Of a stretch of DNA of 64,000 nt, positions 21,150 to 31,937 are shown piece by piece; the stretch's first letter is position 1, and the number at the start of each line of letters is the position of its first letter. The stretch comes from Cannabis sativa. Taxonomy: Eukaryota; Streptophyta; Magnoliopsida; Rosales; Cannabaceae. The notes below the pieces were generated by a model. The model was not told where the DNA came from, ran no database searches, and was given only the letters and a program-made list of their open reading frames with translations. The translations under genes and the position numbers were made by a program. The stretch is from NCBI RefSeq assembly GCF_029168945.1, contig NC_083604.1, positions 28,701,686 to 28,765,685 on the forward strand, written 5' to 3'.

Positions 21150-22315
21150 CTAGGTTATCTAATCCTAGATGGAGTAATGTACAGAAGGAGCTTCTCAATG
21201 TCGCTCTTAAGGCGTGTCACCAAGGCTGAAGCCGAGCAGTTGATGATAGAAGTGCATGAAGGCTTTTGCGACAATCATGTTGGGGGGCAAAGCCTATCCA
21301 AAAAAAATACTCCGACAAGGGTACTTTTGGCAAACAATGATTAAGGATTTGATGGAATATGTCAAAAAATGTGACAAGTGCTAGAGATTCTCGAAGATCC
21401 CTAGAGCTCCACCCAACGAGCTCACGATGATCCAGTCTCCTTGACCCTTTTGCAGTATGGGGAATAGAACTGATTGGTCAACTCCCAAAGGGAAAAGGAG
21501 GGGTGCAGTATGCCGTTGTCGCTGTAGACTACTTTACCAAGTGGGTAGAAGCTGAACCCCTGGCAATAATCACTTCTAAAAAAGTCCTTGACTTTGTTGC
21601 CAAGAACATCATATGTTGCTTTGGACTTCCACAAAAGATTGTGTCAGACAATGGAAAGCAGTTTGACAGTGACATGTTTACTGATTTCTGCAACAGACTG
21701 GATATCATCAAAAGCTTTTCTATCGTGGCCCATCCTCAAGCAAATGGGTAGGTAGAAGCTGTCAACAAGATCCTTAAGGAAACTTTGAAAAAGTGCCTTG
21801 AAGAGGAAAAAGGCAATTGGCGAGAATTACTCCCAGAGGTCCTTTGGTCGCATAGAACTACTGAGAAGATAGCCACCAGGCAAACTCCATTCGCTCTAAC
21901 TTATGGCTATGAGGCGATGTTGCCTGTAGAGTTGGTGCCACCGTCTCACAGAAGGACAACCTTTTACCAGGATACAAACAACATCCTACTAGCAGAATCC
22001 CTTGACAAACTAGAAGAAAGAAGAGATCAAGCCGACCTAAAGTTGTAGGCTTGCCAGTAAAAGGTTGCAAGGCACTTCAACAAATAAGTCAAGGATAGGA
22101 AATTCTTCATAGGAGATCTTGTGCTTCAAAGAGTGTTCCTGAACACCAAAGATCCAACAACATGAGTGTTTGGACCCAACTGGGAAGGCCCCTACCAAGT
22201 TATAGAGATAACAAGCAAGGGAGCCTACAAGCTAGGGAGATACAATAAGAACATGGAGCTGGTTCTCCTACCAAGATATTGGAATGGGGAGCACCTCTGC
22301 AAGTACTACCAATGA
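21150..22315 (+). pseudogene. T1 integrase relic
   Basis: The N-terminal HHCC zinc region (VHEGFCDNHVG ... KCDKC, about 21250-21381) is followed by a TAG where CDKCQ is usual. The catalytic core has ID in WGIDLIGQLPKGKGG (21456 onward), VSDNGKQFDSD (about 21645) and ANG-stop-VEAVNKILKE (about 21745), which gives the D,D,E set apart from the TAG. The C-terminal part ends PRYWNGEHLCKYYQ and TGA at 22313-22315. No chromodomain is seen, as expected for Tat. Confidence 0.85.
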
Positions 22316-22319
22316 CCAG

Positions 22320-23267
22320 TGTTATACCCGAAATTTGGCTGGAGGACACGTGTAAAGATAAAGGGAATGTGAATCGATGCAATAGCTTTTCATGGAATAA
22401 CTCATTAATTACGTAAGTATCAGAGTATATACGTAACCCGCTGACTGTAAGGTCTTAGGTAAGGAATCAATGTACAAACTGGCACTTAGTGTATTAGCAA
22501 GAAACCATATGTTGCTAAATATGAATAGCGAGGCACGAGAGAAAGTGACACGTATCAACCATGAAAGTCTTTAGCATGCAATGAACAAACTAAGTATAAA
22601 AGTCAGATCGGCTCAAGAGCAAGTAAGCGAGGTGACAGTCTCGCTATGGGAAGACTTCTTGTAGCTCTATCCAACTAGCGATAACACGACTTACAACCCT
22701 AGCGAGTCAGAAGAAGTCTTTTCAAGTAAGAACCGCAATCGACACCAGACCTACATTGTTGACCTCAAAAGAAAGAATGGGCCTAGCTTGCTATTGGGAT
22801 CGCTGTAACCAAGTTTCTGTCGAGACATCTCTAGACACAACAAGTAAAGACGTATTTAATACACGATTGTCTTGACCCAGTAATAGCAGGAAAATCACAG
22901 CTATATGATTTTCAAATCATAAACTGCATTTACACTACGTGATATGTAATTCAAATCTCATGATCTTAGGGATGATTGTTGTAAACATATTCTGGTTAAC
23001 TTTGTAATTAACTGTCCACTATGTAATTATAAATAGTGGCAGACAAGCTCAAAAAGGGGACGAAAAATCTTCTACAAGAAAGGCCCTAAAAAAACACACA
23101 ATCAGAAATCTGAATAAGATTGACACGTGGACTATGCAGAATTTTAACTGCAAAAGCACGTAAAAAAAACCCTGTGTTCATATATTATTTTTCTATAGCT
23201 TTTATTATTTGCGTGTGGAATTATTATCGTGAGGCTCAAATTTAGTTAACGAAAATTTGCGTTAACA
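22320..23267 (+). repeat. Tat-type LTR (T2), 948 bp
   Basis: Bounded by TGTTA at 22320 and TAACA ending at 23267. It contains a TATA box TTATAAATAG at 23027-23036 and a U5-like end. It is followed at once by GTTTGGTGCTTTCATTGAGAGC (written here only to mark the primer-binding area), which is what follows a 5' LTR. It is therefore read as the 5' LTR of T2. It could also serve as the 3' LTR of T1, but no polypurine tract precedes it. Confidence 0.8.
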
Positions 23268-23770
23268 GTTTGGTGCTTTCATTGAGAGCTTCTGTGAAAA
23301 AGCTCAGAAAAAAACCCTCCCTTTTTTTTTTCTTTTTTTAAAAAAACAATCTCCTTCATGGCTGAAAATCTAGAAAATGTTAACACCACACATGAGGAAA
23401 CCAATCATCGTTCTGGGAAAGAGCCCATGGGCTCCAGAAGACCTACCGACCTGCAATTCAGAAGGACCACTCGTTCCAGGAGGGTTATACCTGAGGGTGG
23501 CCCCACCGCACAGACCATACGCTCCCGAAGAACTCAACCTGACATTGGTCCTAGTATGCGGACAACACGCTCGAGGAGAACTCAGCGTGGGAATGGTCAG
23601 AATCCCACGATGAGGGATGAAGAGCTCAATCGTGGAGGTGCCCAATCTGTGGCAGAAGGAACTTATTAAATGAAAAGCTGCCGCCTGAGACGCCGTCTGG
23701 AAGAGGCGCAACGTCGAAACGCTGAGTTAGAATGTGAGGCAACCTCGGCCAGGGCGGCACAGGGGATGAA
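23268..23770 (+). mobile_element. T2 leader and start of gag, cut by copia insertion
   Basis: Primer-binding region (TGGTGCTTTCATTGAGAGC), a short leader and the first part of a Tat gag gene. It ends abruptly at 23770, where the LTR of copia element A begins. Related Tat gag/protease sequence resumes at 39979, after the copia block. There is no matching duplication across 23770/39979, so the block did not arise by one simple insertion. Confidence 0.7.
23358..23769 (+). pseudogene. T2 gag N-terminal fragment, Arg-rich
   Basis: ATG at 23358 opens MAENLENVNTTHEET. It continues into an Arg-rich stretch where the motif RT(T/I)RSRR occurs three times (about residues 37-80), each followed by a short Gly/Pro-rich spacer. 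A TAA at 23667 interrupts the frame, but coding-like sequence (RRRLEEAQRRNAELECEA, predicted coiled-coil) continues to the breakpoint. The N-terminal part of Tat gag is poorly conserved, so the assignment comes from its position after the LTR and primer site. Confidence 0.6.
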
Positions 23771-25648
23771 TGTTGGAAGTTATTTTACCAGGATCTTAGA
23801 TCTACTCACAAGTATGTTGATTTAACAACCTAAATATGAACTTCTAAAACGATATGAAATTAAACACATAAGAGTATCAGAAATCTTACAGTGATTGCAG
23901 CGGAATATATGTCTCCTCCCACTCAGATCTCTAACCCTTGATTCCTTTCTCAGAGCGCAGTATAATCAAGATCTGAGCCCGATAGTCCTTCTTTGTTGTT
24001 TCTGAATTCTGCACAGCCTTCCTCACTATGATTGAGGTATTACTTGATGTGTGTGGGCACTACTCTAGCACTTATACATTTCGAAACAGTGAAGGAAGAG
24101 AGAGAGAGAGGGTGGCGGCTCAGAGAGAATTATCTGAGAGAAAATTCTTTCAGAATAATGCTGTGAAAAGGTTGTACAGTTGCGTGTAACTCTGAAGCCT
24201 TTGCCTTCTATTTATAGAAGACCACCAAGGGCTATGATTGACATTTGGAATTGAAAAAATCAAAGAGAAAAGGAAGCTAAGTGGCCGGCCTAGGCATTGT
24301 GGAGACAAGGCTTGCCACTTTTCCAACTTTCCTTTTCCTACACTGATAGTTTCCTGTTTTGTGAAAAACTGCCAATTCCATTCTTCAACCACATTAATGA
24401 CAAATCTAATTATTTAATAATTAAAATTAATTATCAAATAATATATTATCATTTATTTTATTAATAATGAAACTAATTAAAGTTTCCTAATTAATAAATA
24501 TGCCCTTCAAAATCTCTATTTACTGTTTTGCCCTTAATAAGTGATAAATTCTTAAATAGACAAGTCTATCTTGAGAATTTTTAATTGATTAATTAAAATC
24601 AATTAAATGAGTCTTACAAGTAATATCATCTCAACTAGTGAGGGGACCATTGGTCTATATATCCGAGCTTCCAATAAGCAGATCTAGAATTTACCACTTA
24701 AATTCACTGACTTATTAATTCTTCGTTGAATCCACACATAAAACTCAGAATTGCACTCTCAGTATATAGAATGCTCTATATGTTCCACCATATAGACACA
24801 TTATTAGTTATCCATTGTTATAATCCTAATGTGATCAATGATCCTCTATATGGATGATTTACACTGTAAAGGGACTAAATTACCGTAACACCCTACAATG
24901 TATTTTATCCTTAAAACACTTAACCCTGTATAAATGATATTTCAACTAAGTGAAATGAGTACTCAATCATTTATCTCGTTTGGTTAAGCTTGAAGGAAAT
25001 CACCCTTTGCTTACTATTCGCCAGATAGAAGCTATAGATTTCATATTTATGTTAGCGCTCCCACTCAATCGCACTACCGTGTTCCCAAAATGTATGTATT
25101 GCCCAGACTAAAGATTAGGCTTAACTAACAAATCAAAGAACACGAATAATACTCTTGAAATTAAGCCTAACCATATCAGGATTTCGATCATGTGATCTAG
25201 GATCAACTTATGATATTGAATTGAATAGATGTTTACGGTAAGTTTCAAAATCTAATTCAAAGTTCAATATCGATCCATTCCAATGCATACTCCATGCATC
25301 CAACCTGAGCTTTACTTTAACCTATGTTCTGGAAAGAACATAACATTTCTCCAAATGTAAGTAAACTCTGTTGTAGATTGTCATATCAGTGAAACCCAGT
25401 GTTCTGATAAATCTAGGAATACTTTATTCACATAGTCATGTTTATTTTCCACTGTGTTGACAACACAATAAACATGTTCAAGTATGTGAAAAGGGTTTGG
25501 ATGAATTTATAAATCAAATAGACAAGCAATTGATTAAGTGAACCAAAACATACACAAGTGAATGAAAAATTACTTCTGTTACTTTATTGATATTGAATAA
25601 TCTGGATTACATTGAAACAGAGTTTTATTTAGGGCATATAACCCAACA
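23771..25648 (-). repeat. 3' LTR of copia element A (1878 bp)
   Basis: Runs from TGTTGGAAGT (+ strand, left) to AACCCAACA, i.e. TG...CA in element sense. A TATA box (CTATAAATAG in sense) lies at 24208-24217, with a GA-rich stretch just downstream of it in sense. Homologous base for base to 31938-33455 over the first 1518 bp. Confidence 0.92.
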
Positions 25649-25661
25649 AACTCCCACTTGC
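25649..25661 (-). promoter_or_regulatory. Polypurine tract of element A
   Basis: In element sense the sequence GCAAGTGGGAGTT directly precedes the 3' LTR. The same AGTGGGAGTT precedes the 3' LTR of element C at 57960. It primes plus-strand DNA synthesis in retrotransposition. Confidence 0.8.
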
Positions 25662-25677
25662 ACTAATATAAAAAAAA

Positions 25678-28600
25678 TCAGTACATTTCAATTAATCCTA
25701 AATTCTGACGGTGCTTTTCGAATGAAGTTACTGCCAAGACTTTGGTGAATGGATCAGCCAAGTTATCCTGCGTATCCACTTTCTCCACCAGTACATCCCC
25801 TCTTGGCACATATTCTCTAATAATATGATACTTTCTTTCTATATGCTTACTTCTCTTGTGGCTCCGAGGTTCCTTACTGTTGGCTATAGCTCCAGTGTTA
25901 TCACAAAGTCGGACTAGAGGCTTTTCCATTCCAGGAACTACACCGAGACTGGTGAAGAACTTCCTAAGCCAGACAACCTCTTTAGCTGCTTCAGCCGCAG
26001 CTATGTATTCTGCCTCCATGGTAGAATCCGAAATCGCAGTTTGTTTAGCACTTCTCCAAACCACCGCTCCACCCCCAAGAGTAAACACCATCCCTGCATG
26101 TAGATTTCCTGTCTTCAAGACATCCCTGGAAATCTGAGTCTGTATAGCCTAAGGGATTTAAAGCACCACCCTTGTAGACTAATACATAATCTCTTGTACT
26201 CTTTAAGTATTTCAAAATATACTTAACAACATTCCAATGTACCCTTCCTGGATTTGACTGATACCTGCTCACGATTCCAACTGCATAGCAGATGTCAGGT
26301 CTAGTGCATAGCATAGCATACATTAGACTTCCAACTGCAGAAGCATAAGGAATTTTTGCCATGTCTTCTATCTCTTGAGGATCAGTAGGACACTGTTCCT
26401 TAGATAGACGGATACCATGTCTAGAGGGCATGTTTGCCCCTTTGGTATTGGTCATGGAAAATCTCTCTAGAACTTTGTCAATGTAAGCTGTTTGAGAGAG
26501 AGCAAGGGATCTGTTCTTTTGGTTTCTGACAATCTGAATACCAAGAACATAGGCTGCCTCACCCAAGTCTTTCATGTCGAATTGAGTGTCAAGCCATTCC
26601 TTGATGTGAGTCATTTTCTTGACATTGTTTCCAATGATCAAAATGTCATCAACATAAAGGACCAGGAATACTACTACTTGGTTTTCCTTGAGTTGGTAAA
26701 CACAAGGTTCATCTTCATTCTGATGAAAGTCGTAGGTCTTGATGATCTCATCAAACCTTTTGTTCCATGAGCGAGAAGCTTGCTTAAGCCCATATATGGA
26801 CCTATTTAATTTGCAAAGTTTATTCTCCTGCCCAGGAAGAACATAACCTTCTGGTTGCTCCATATAGATGGTTTCTTCAAGAAGCCCATTAAGAAAGGCT
26901 GTCTTGACATCCATTTGCCAAATTTCATAATCTAAAGCGGCAGCTATGGAGAGAAGAATTCGGATGGATTTGAGCATGGCAACAGGACTAAAAGTTTCCT
27001 CATAGTCCACACCTTCTCTTTGGGTATAACCCTTGGCGACCTGTCTAGCTTTGAAAGTTTCGACTTCGCCTCCAGCACCTCTTTTCTTCTTGTAGACCCA
27101 TTTACATCCAATTGGACGAAAATCTTCAGGTGGTTCTATATATTCCCAGACTTTGTTCTTTTTCATGGAATCCATTTCTGAATCCATACCGGCTGACCAT
27201 CGCTTCCGTTGCGGACTTGCCATTGCCTGTTTATAGGTCAATGGGTCGTCATCAATACCGTCACCAACGACCATATTGATTTCACCATCCAAGCCATAAC
27301 GAGATGGTTTTGTAGAAACCCTCCCACTACGACGAGGAGCGGTGACCTTCTGAACAGGAGCTTTAGTAGTAGTTTTCTCAGTTGCTACGACTGAGGGAGT
27401 GGGATGTTCCTCTTCTTGAGTAGAAGAAGATGGTACATTTGAAGGAACAGTATCTGTGAGCATTTCCTCTAATACAATTTCACTTTTCAGTTTGTTGTCT
27501 TTCATATAGTTGTCTTCAAGGAAAGTAGCATTTGTAGAAACAAATATTTTGTTATCCTTGTGACTATAGAATAGTCCACCCCTAGTCTCTTTAGAATTTC
27601 CGACAAACATGCAAACCTCAGTTCGCGATTCTAGTTTGCCTTCTTTCTTTCTTAAGACGTGAGCAGGGCACCCCCAAATCCTATAATGGCGCAAACTAGG
27701 TGTGCGACCATTCCTAGTTCGAAAGGTGTCTTAGGGACTGCTTTAGATGGAACAACATTTAAAATGTCGTTTGCCTTTTGAATAGCATATCCCCAGAAGG
27801 ACGTAGACAGAGTTGAATAACTCAGCATAGACCTAACCATTTCTAAGAGAGTGCGATTTCTTCTTTCTGCAACTCCATTCGCCGTGGAGTGCTTGGGGCG
27901 TATATTGGGATTCAATTCCAAGTTCAATTAAATGATCTTTGAACTGCATATCCATATATTCTCCACCCCTATCAGTTCGCAAGATCTTTAATGTTTTACC
28001 TAATTGGTTTTGAGCCAAAGCATGAAATTCCTGAAACTTTTCAAACGTTTTAGATTTCTTTTGCATTAGGTAAAGAAAACTATATCTAGAGAAATCGTCA
28101 ATGAAAGTGACGAAATACTCATAACCTCCTCTGGCTTTTACATTCACCGGTCCGCAAACATCTGAATGTACTAACCCTAGGGGTTCTTTGGCAGGCTCTC
28201 CCTTTGCAGAGAAAGAATGTTTGGTCATTTTTCCTTCTAGGCAAGACTCGCAGACTGGCAGTTCTCCTAAGACGACATTTTTCAATGGACCGTCTTTGGT
28301 TAGCCTATTGAGTCTATCAAAACCTATATGACCTAAACGTAAATGCCATAGATAAGTTTGATCATCATTATCAATCTCTTTTCTCTTAAGGCTTCTAGGT
28401 TTAGCTACATTGAAAAGTTCAGTATTTAGTGAGATTTGAGTATCAGGTCTTAAAACATAAAGCCCTCGTTCCATGTTTGCAACACATATATGAAATCCAT
28501 TACGAGAAATTGAACAATTTGAACTCAAAAAATTCAATATATAAAATTGTGTCTGTAAACATGAAACACTAATCAAGTTTCTACTAAAATTAGGAATATA

Positions 28601-29400
28601 TAAAACATTCTCTAAAAGTAAAAACTTCTTAGAATTAAACTTGATTCGGCCGTTCCTCTTGCTTTAACCGATACCAACTCGCCATTTCCAACTTTAAGCT
28701 TTAACTCATCTGGGTGAAGATTCTCCCAAGTTTCAAGCAAATTTGCAATGAAGAACATACATGGTTAGTAGATCCAGAATCAACAATCCAGGAGGATTTG
28801 TCGTTCTCTAAAACACATGATTCAAATACAAAAGCATCACCTTCGTTTGAATTGTCTAGAAGCTTGGGACATTGTTCTTCTCTATGTCCCTTTCCATTAC
28901 AATTCGCACATAGAACATGATGTCTGATAATTGTACTTGAAGAAGCGACTTTGTTAGAGCCCTCATGCTTAATCTTCTTCCTTACGATTAAAGCTTGCAA
29001 TGCTAGGAGGTCTCATTGCAATCGCATTCCGCTCATGGGCCCTCAACTCAGACTCGAGTTTGTCCATGTCGGAGGAGTTAGGATTGTTCAATAAATAATA
29101 TAGAACAAAACTGTTATACTCCTGAGGAAGACTATAAAGTATGAGTTTTACCCATTGTTCCTTTGATAAATCAATTCCTAGTAGATTTGCCCTTTGGAAT
29201 TTCAGATTCATCAACAATAGGTGCGAGTTAATGCAACTACCAGGATGCATTTTCACACTATTGAGTTCTTTTGCAAAGATACTAACTAGGAGTGGATCGG
29301 GATGAGGGTTATTCATATTGGCACAACATATCAATAAACAGAAGTAAGGTTTTGGTTCTATAAATTCATACACAGGTTCAGAAAACAAATAATCACTTAT
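25678..29400 (-). pseudogene. Copia element A gag-pol, disrupted
   Basis: Read right to left. Gag (29388-28860) has the UBN2-like body and zinc knuckle CANCNGKGHREEQC. The protease has SSWIVDSGSTNHVC (about 28795-28760). The integrase has the HHCC region (HLRLGH ... CESCLEGK), HSDVCGPV, TDRGGEYMD and VAERRNRTLLE (about 28350-27830). The reverse transcriptase has KTAFLNG and the catalytic YVDD at about 26657-26645. RNase H lies at 26118-25678 (STMEAEYIAAAEAAKE, DNTGAIANSKE). Frame changes occur near 28985, 27900, 27680 and 26080, and the stretch 28576-28701 has stops. All domains survive with catalytic residues, so this was recently functional or was copied in trans. The gag start is not preserved. 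Confidence 0.9.
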
Positions 29401-29462
29401 GTTATAAAAATACTAAATCTAACATAGTTTATTTTCCAAGGTTTCCAACGAACTGATACAGT

Positions 29463-29594
29463 GTCCCGTTTAGGCGAGAGTCAAAGCATCATCCATTGAA
29501 CAGAGTTGTCAATTCATCTAAAATGTCAAACATTCTAGCAACCTGTTATTCGATCAAGATTGGAATTCAGCGTTGTCCCGTTTAGGCGAGAGTC
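29463..29594 (-). repeat. Duplicated 20-mer in leader A
   Basis: In sense orientation GACTCTCGCCTAAACGGGAC occurs at 29594-29575 and again at 29482-29463, 112 nt apart. The same 20-mer pair occurs in element C at 55018 and 55131. Confidence 0.9.
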
Positions 29595-29657
29595 AAGGCA
29601 ATTCTATCTTATGAGCTTCTACCATTGTTTCGCATTCTTGTAAGTCTTATATAGTCG

Positions 29658-29672
29658 CCACCATTAGGGTGG
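29658..29672 (-). other. CTAAT-loop mini-hairpin 2 in leader A
   Basis: In sense orientation CCACC-CTAAT-GGTGG: a 5-bp stem with loop CTAAT. Homologous to 54941-54955 in element C. Confidence 0.65.
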
Positions 29673-29748
29673 TCATGAACCATATAAATAAACCTATAAG
29701 AATACTTATCTTTCGAGATTAAACGGCGCTAACTTGCTAATGAACGTT

Positions 29749-29763
29749 CCTCCATTAGGGAGG
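29749..29763 (-). other. CTAAT-loop mini-hairpin 1 in leader A
   Basis: In sense orientation CCTCC-CTAAT-GGAGG: a 5-bp stem with loop CTAAT. Homologous to 54853-54867 in element C. Confidence 0.65.
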
Positions 29764-30454
29764 ATTACTCACTAAAACAATAGCTATGTAAAACCAACAA
29801 TGGAGATCGAATTTCTCTTGATTAAAGCTCATTATTTAAACATGTATTTTGTTTAATCATTTATATTCCATATCTCAATAATGAAATATTACAAATTAAA
29901 GTAAAAACTTTAATTAAATTTCAAAAATGGAATAATTTTGAAAAATATCTTATTTAAGTTGTTTAGAAAAAATCTAAATACCCAACTTAAAATATTCTTC
30001 AAACAATGACTTAATTAAATATTACCAATTAAGTAGTAACCACTTAATTTAGAAGATATTCCATTTTAAGTTCCCATATTTAGAAAATATCAACTTAAAA
30101 AATATCTAAAGAATCTTAATAACCAATTCCCAAAATTCCTCAACTTAATTTATAATAGGAAATTCAAAAATATTCAAATCTAAGTTGATTTGATAGATTT
30201 AACTAAATCTCAACTTAAATAGGAATACTTAATGAAATTATAAAATTAAGATTCAGAAAGAATTTATATGGTTATAATTCCATATTTAATTAAAAACAAG
30301 AAAAATACATATAGCTTTCCAGAATATAACTATTCAAACTATGTTTTTCTTAAATTAATTTCAAGGAAGAATGAAATTAATTATGTTGCTAATCAATTTT
30401 TTATTAGGTCAAACTAATATAATTAACCTAGCACAGTTATCCAAATCAGGCAAA

Positions 30455-30548
30455 TGGGCCTTCACAATTGGGGTTGTTCATGTGAGGGGGGGCTGGGTCC
30501 AGTATGTCGTACCCACTTCTAAGGCTCCCAACTCTCACACAAGGCCCA
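30455..30548 (-). other. Conserved structured island in leader A
   Basis: In sense orientation the island runs from TGGGCCTT (30548-30541) to AAGGCCCA (30462-30455), complementary arms closing a 94-nt segment. Inside are TGTGAG/CTCACA and TGGGT/ACCCA pairs, with the loop sequence ACGACATACTG between the innermost arms. The same island stands in elements B (34339-34442) and C (53032-53125), while the surrounding AT-rich leader has diverged. Confidence 0.7.
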
Positions 30549-31552
30549 AAAGAGAGGAATTTAACCTTAAAATGAATAACTGTTATTAATTGAATAGGCT
30601 CACTACTAAATGAGCCTAAATAAAATCTATCAGTTACGATATTTTATTTAGCAACAACCACCTATATGTATCTATAATAGAAATTAAACATATAGGCTCA
30701 CACAGGAATACACATTTGGATGGATCCTATCATGTTGCTAGGTCATACACAGATGAAAGAAGTTTGTAAAAATTACCTGTTACAAATTATTTACTTGATC
30801 TATCGTCAATTGAACCTTTGGTTAAAATTAGATCATCGGATCTATCATCAAGTTAACCAAGGCAATTTAGATCAAGCAATAATAAGTTTTAGAAAACTTA
30901 CAAACAATCTAAAACACATACTCCTGCAACAAGGTTAGATTTGGATAGTTGGATGTAGGATTTATTTAATTTTAAACATTTATTTCGAAAATAAAATTAA
31001 AATTAAACCTACCATTTTGAAAAAATTAGGTTTTGGGTAACCTAAATGTCATTTCAAAATAAATTGCTAACTTTCCTTTTAAATTTCATGTTATTTAATA
31101 AATTAAATAATAAAATAGAAAATGGTAAATACATACCCTTTTCTTGTTTTACAATTTAATTTAATTAAAAAATAAAAAAATTTAAAAGTTAACAAAAATA
31201 CCTTATTTACTCTTTTAAAATTATCATGATTATTATGATCTTATTTTAATTAAGGTTAAGTTACCAAAAAAAATTAATATCTGACATTAAAAAAATAAAA
31301 AAAAAATAAAATAATCAAATTTTAAAGGAAATAAGAAAAAAGGGTAAGCAAAACTTGATTTTTCCTATTTTCAAAATCAAATTACACTAATATCTAAAAT
31401 TAATTTTAAAAATTAAAATTAATTTATTTCTGATAATTAGATTTGAAATTTGAAAAACAAAAATCAACATACAAAACTACACAAAAAATCGGAATTTAAT
31501 TCCATGAAATAGCATGAAAAATCGAAAAAATTGGAAAATTGGATGAACTGTA

Positions 31553-31637
31553 CGGATGGCATGCCATGCATGGCCATCCGCGCGCGTATCTGGGTGCTTG
31601 ACCGAGAAATCACGGCGCAGGAAGGCTGCAAGCAGCC
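31553..31637 (-). other. GC-rich palindrome cassette near primer site, element A
   Basis: CGGATGGC...GCCATCCG (31553-31580) and GGCTGCAAGCAGCC (31624-31637) form hairpins. CCGCGCGCGT occurs twice, around 31578 and 31641. The cassette begins about 290 nt downstream of the primer-binding site in sense orientation and is GC-rich within an AT-rich leader. Confidence 0.7.
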
Positions 31638-31923
31638 ATTCCGCGCGCGTGATGAGGTTGCTCGTCACCCCGATTTTTCCAATTTTCAAAAATTCATAAC
31701 TAATTCAAATTAAATCGAAATCGAGTTCTGTAAAAAAGTAAATTGCTTAGAATTTTGCAAACTATCCAACAAAAATAATTACAGAATAAGAACAGTAACC
31801 AGTTTTCCCAGAATTCACAAACAACAATCAAACATCAATATGACACTCAAAGCAACATGATACCATCCAAAAAACAAGCAAATCGTTTTAAGTCCAAATT
31901 TCTCAAGTAAATCAATTACCATG

Positions 31924-31935
31924 GCTCTGATACCA
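31924..31935 (-). promoter_or_regulatory. Primer-binding site of element A
   Basis: Sense sequence TGGTATCAGAGC, two bases after the 5' LTR. It is the standard plant copia site complementary to the 3' end of initiator methionine tRNA. Confidence 0.92.
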
Positions 31936-31937
31936 GT

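Larger units (their letters stand above)
16370..22319 (+). mobile_element. Decayed Ty3/gypsy Tat-lineage element T1 (internal region)
   Basis: Relic gag, protease, reverse transcriptase, RNase H, second archaeal-type RNase H and integrase lie in that order on +, which is the Tat gene order. No 5' LTR or primer-binding site is visible at the left end, so the element is 5'-truncated or too decayed there. The pol frame ends at the TGA 22313-22315, and an LTR starts five bases later with no polypurine tract between. The following LTR may therefore not be its own. Several in-frame stops sit where Gln codons are expected. The region is interrupted by a hAT-type insertion at 17713-18307. Confidence 0.88.
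29401..31923 (-). other. Long leader of copia element A
   Basis: About 2.5 kb of AT-rich non-coding sequence between the primer-binding site and gag. It contains conserved islands shared with elements B and C: palindromes near the primer site (31553-31637), a nested-arm island (30455-30548), two CTAAT-loop hairpins (29749-29763 and 29658-29672) and two copies of a 20-mer (29575-29594 and 29463-29482). No coding frame was recognised. Confidence 0.75.
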
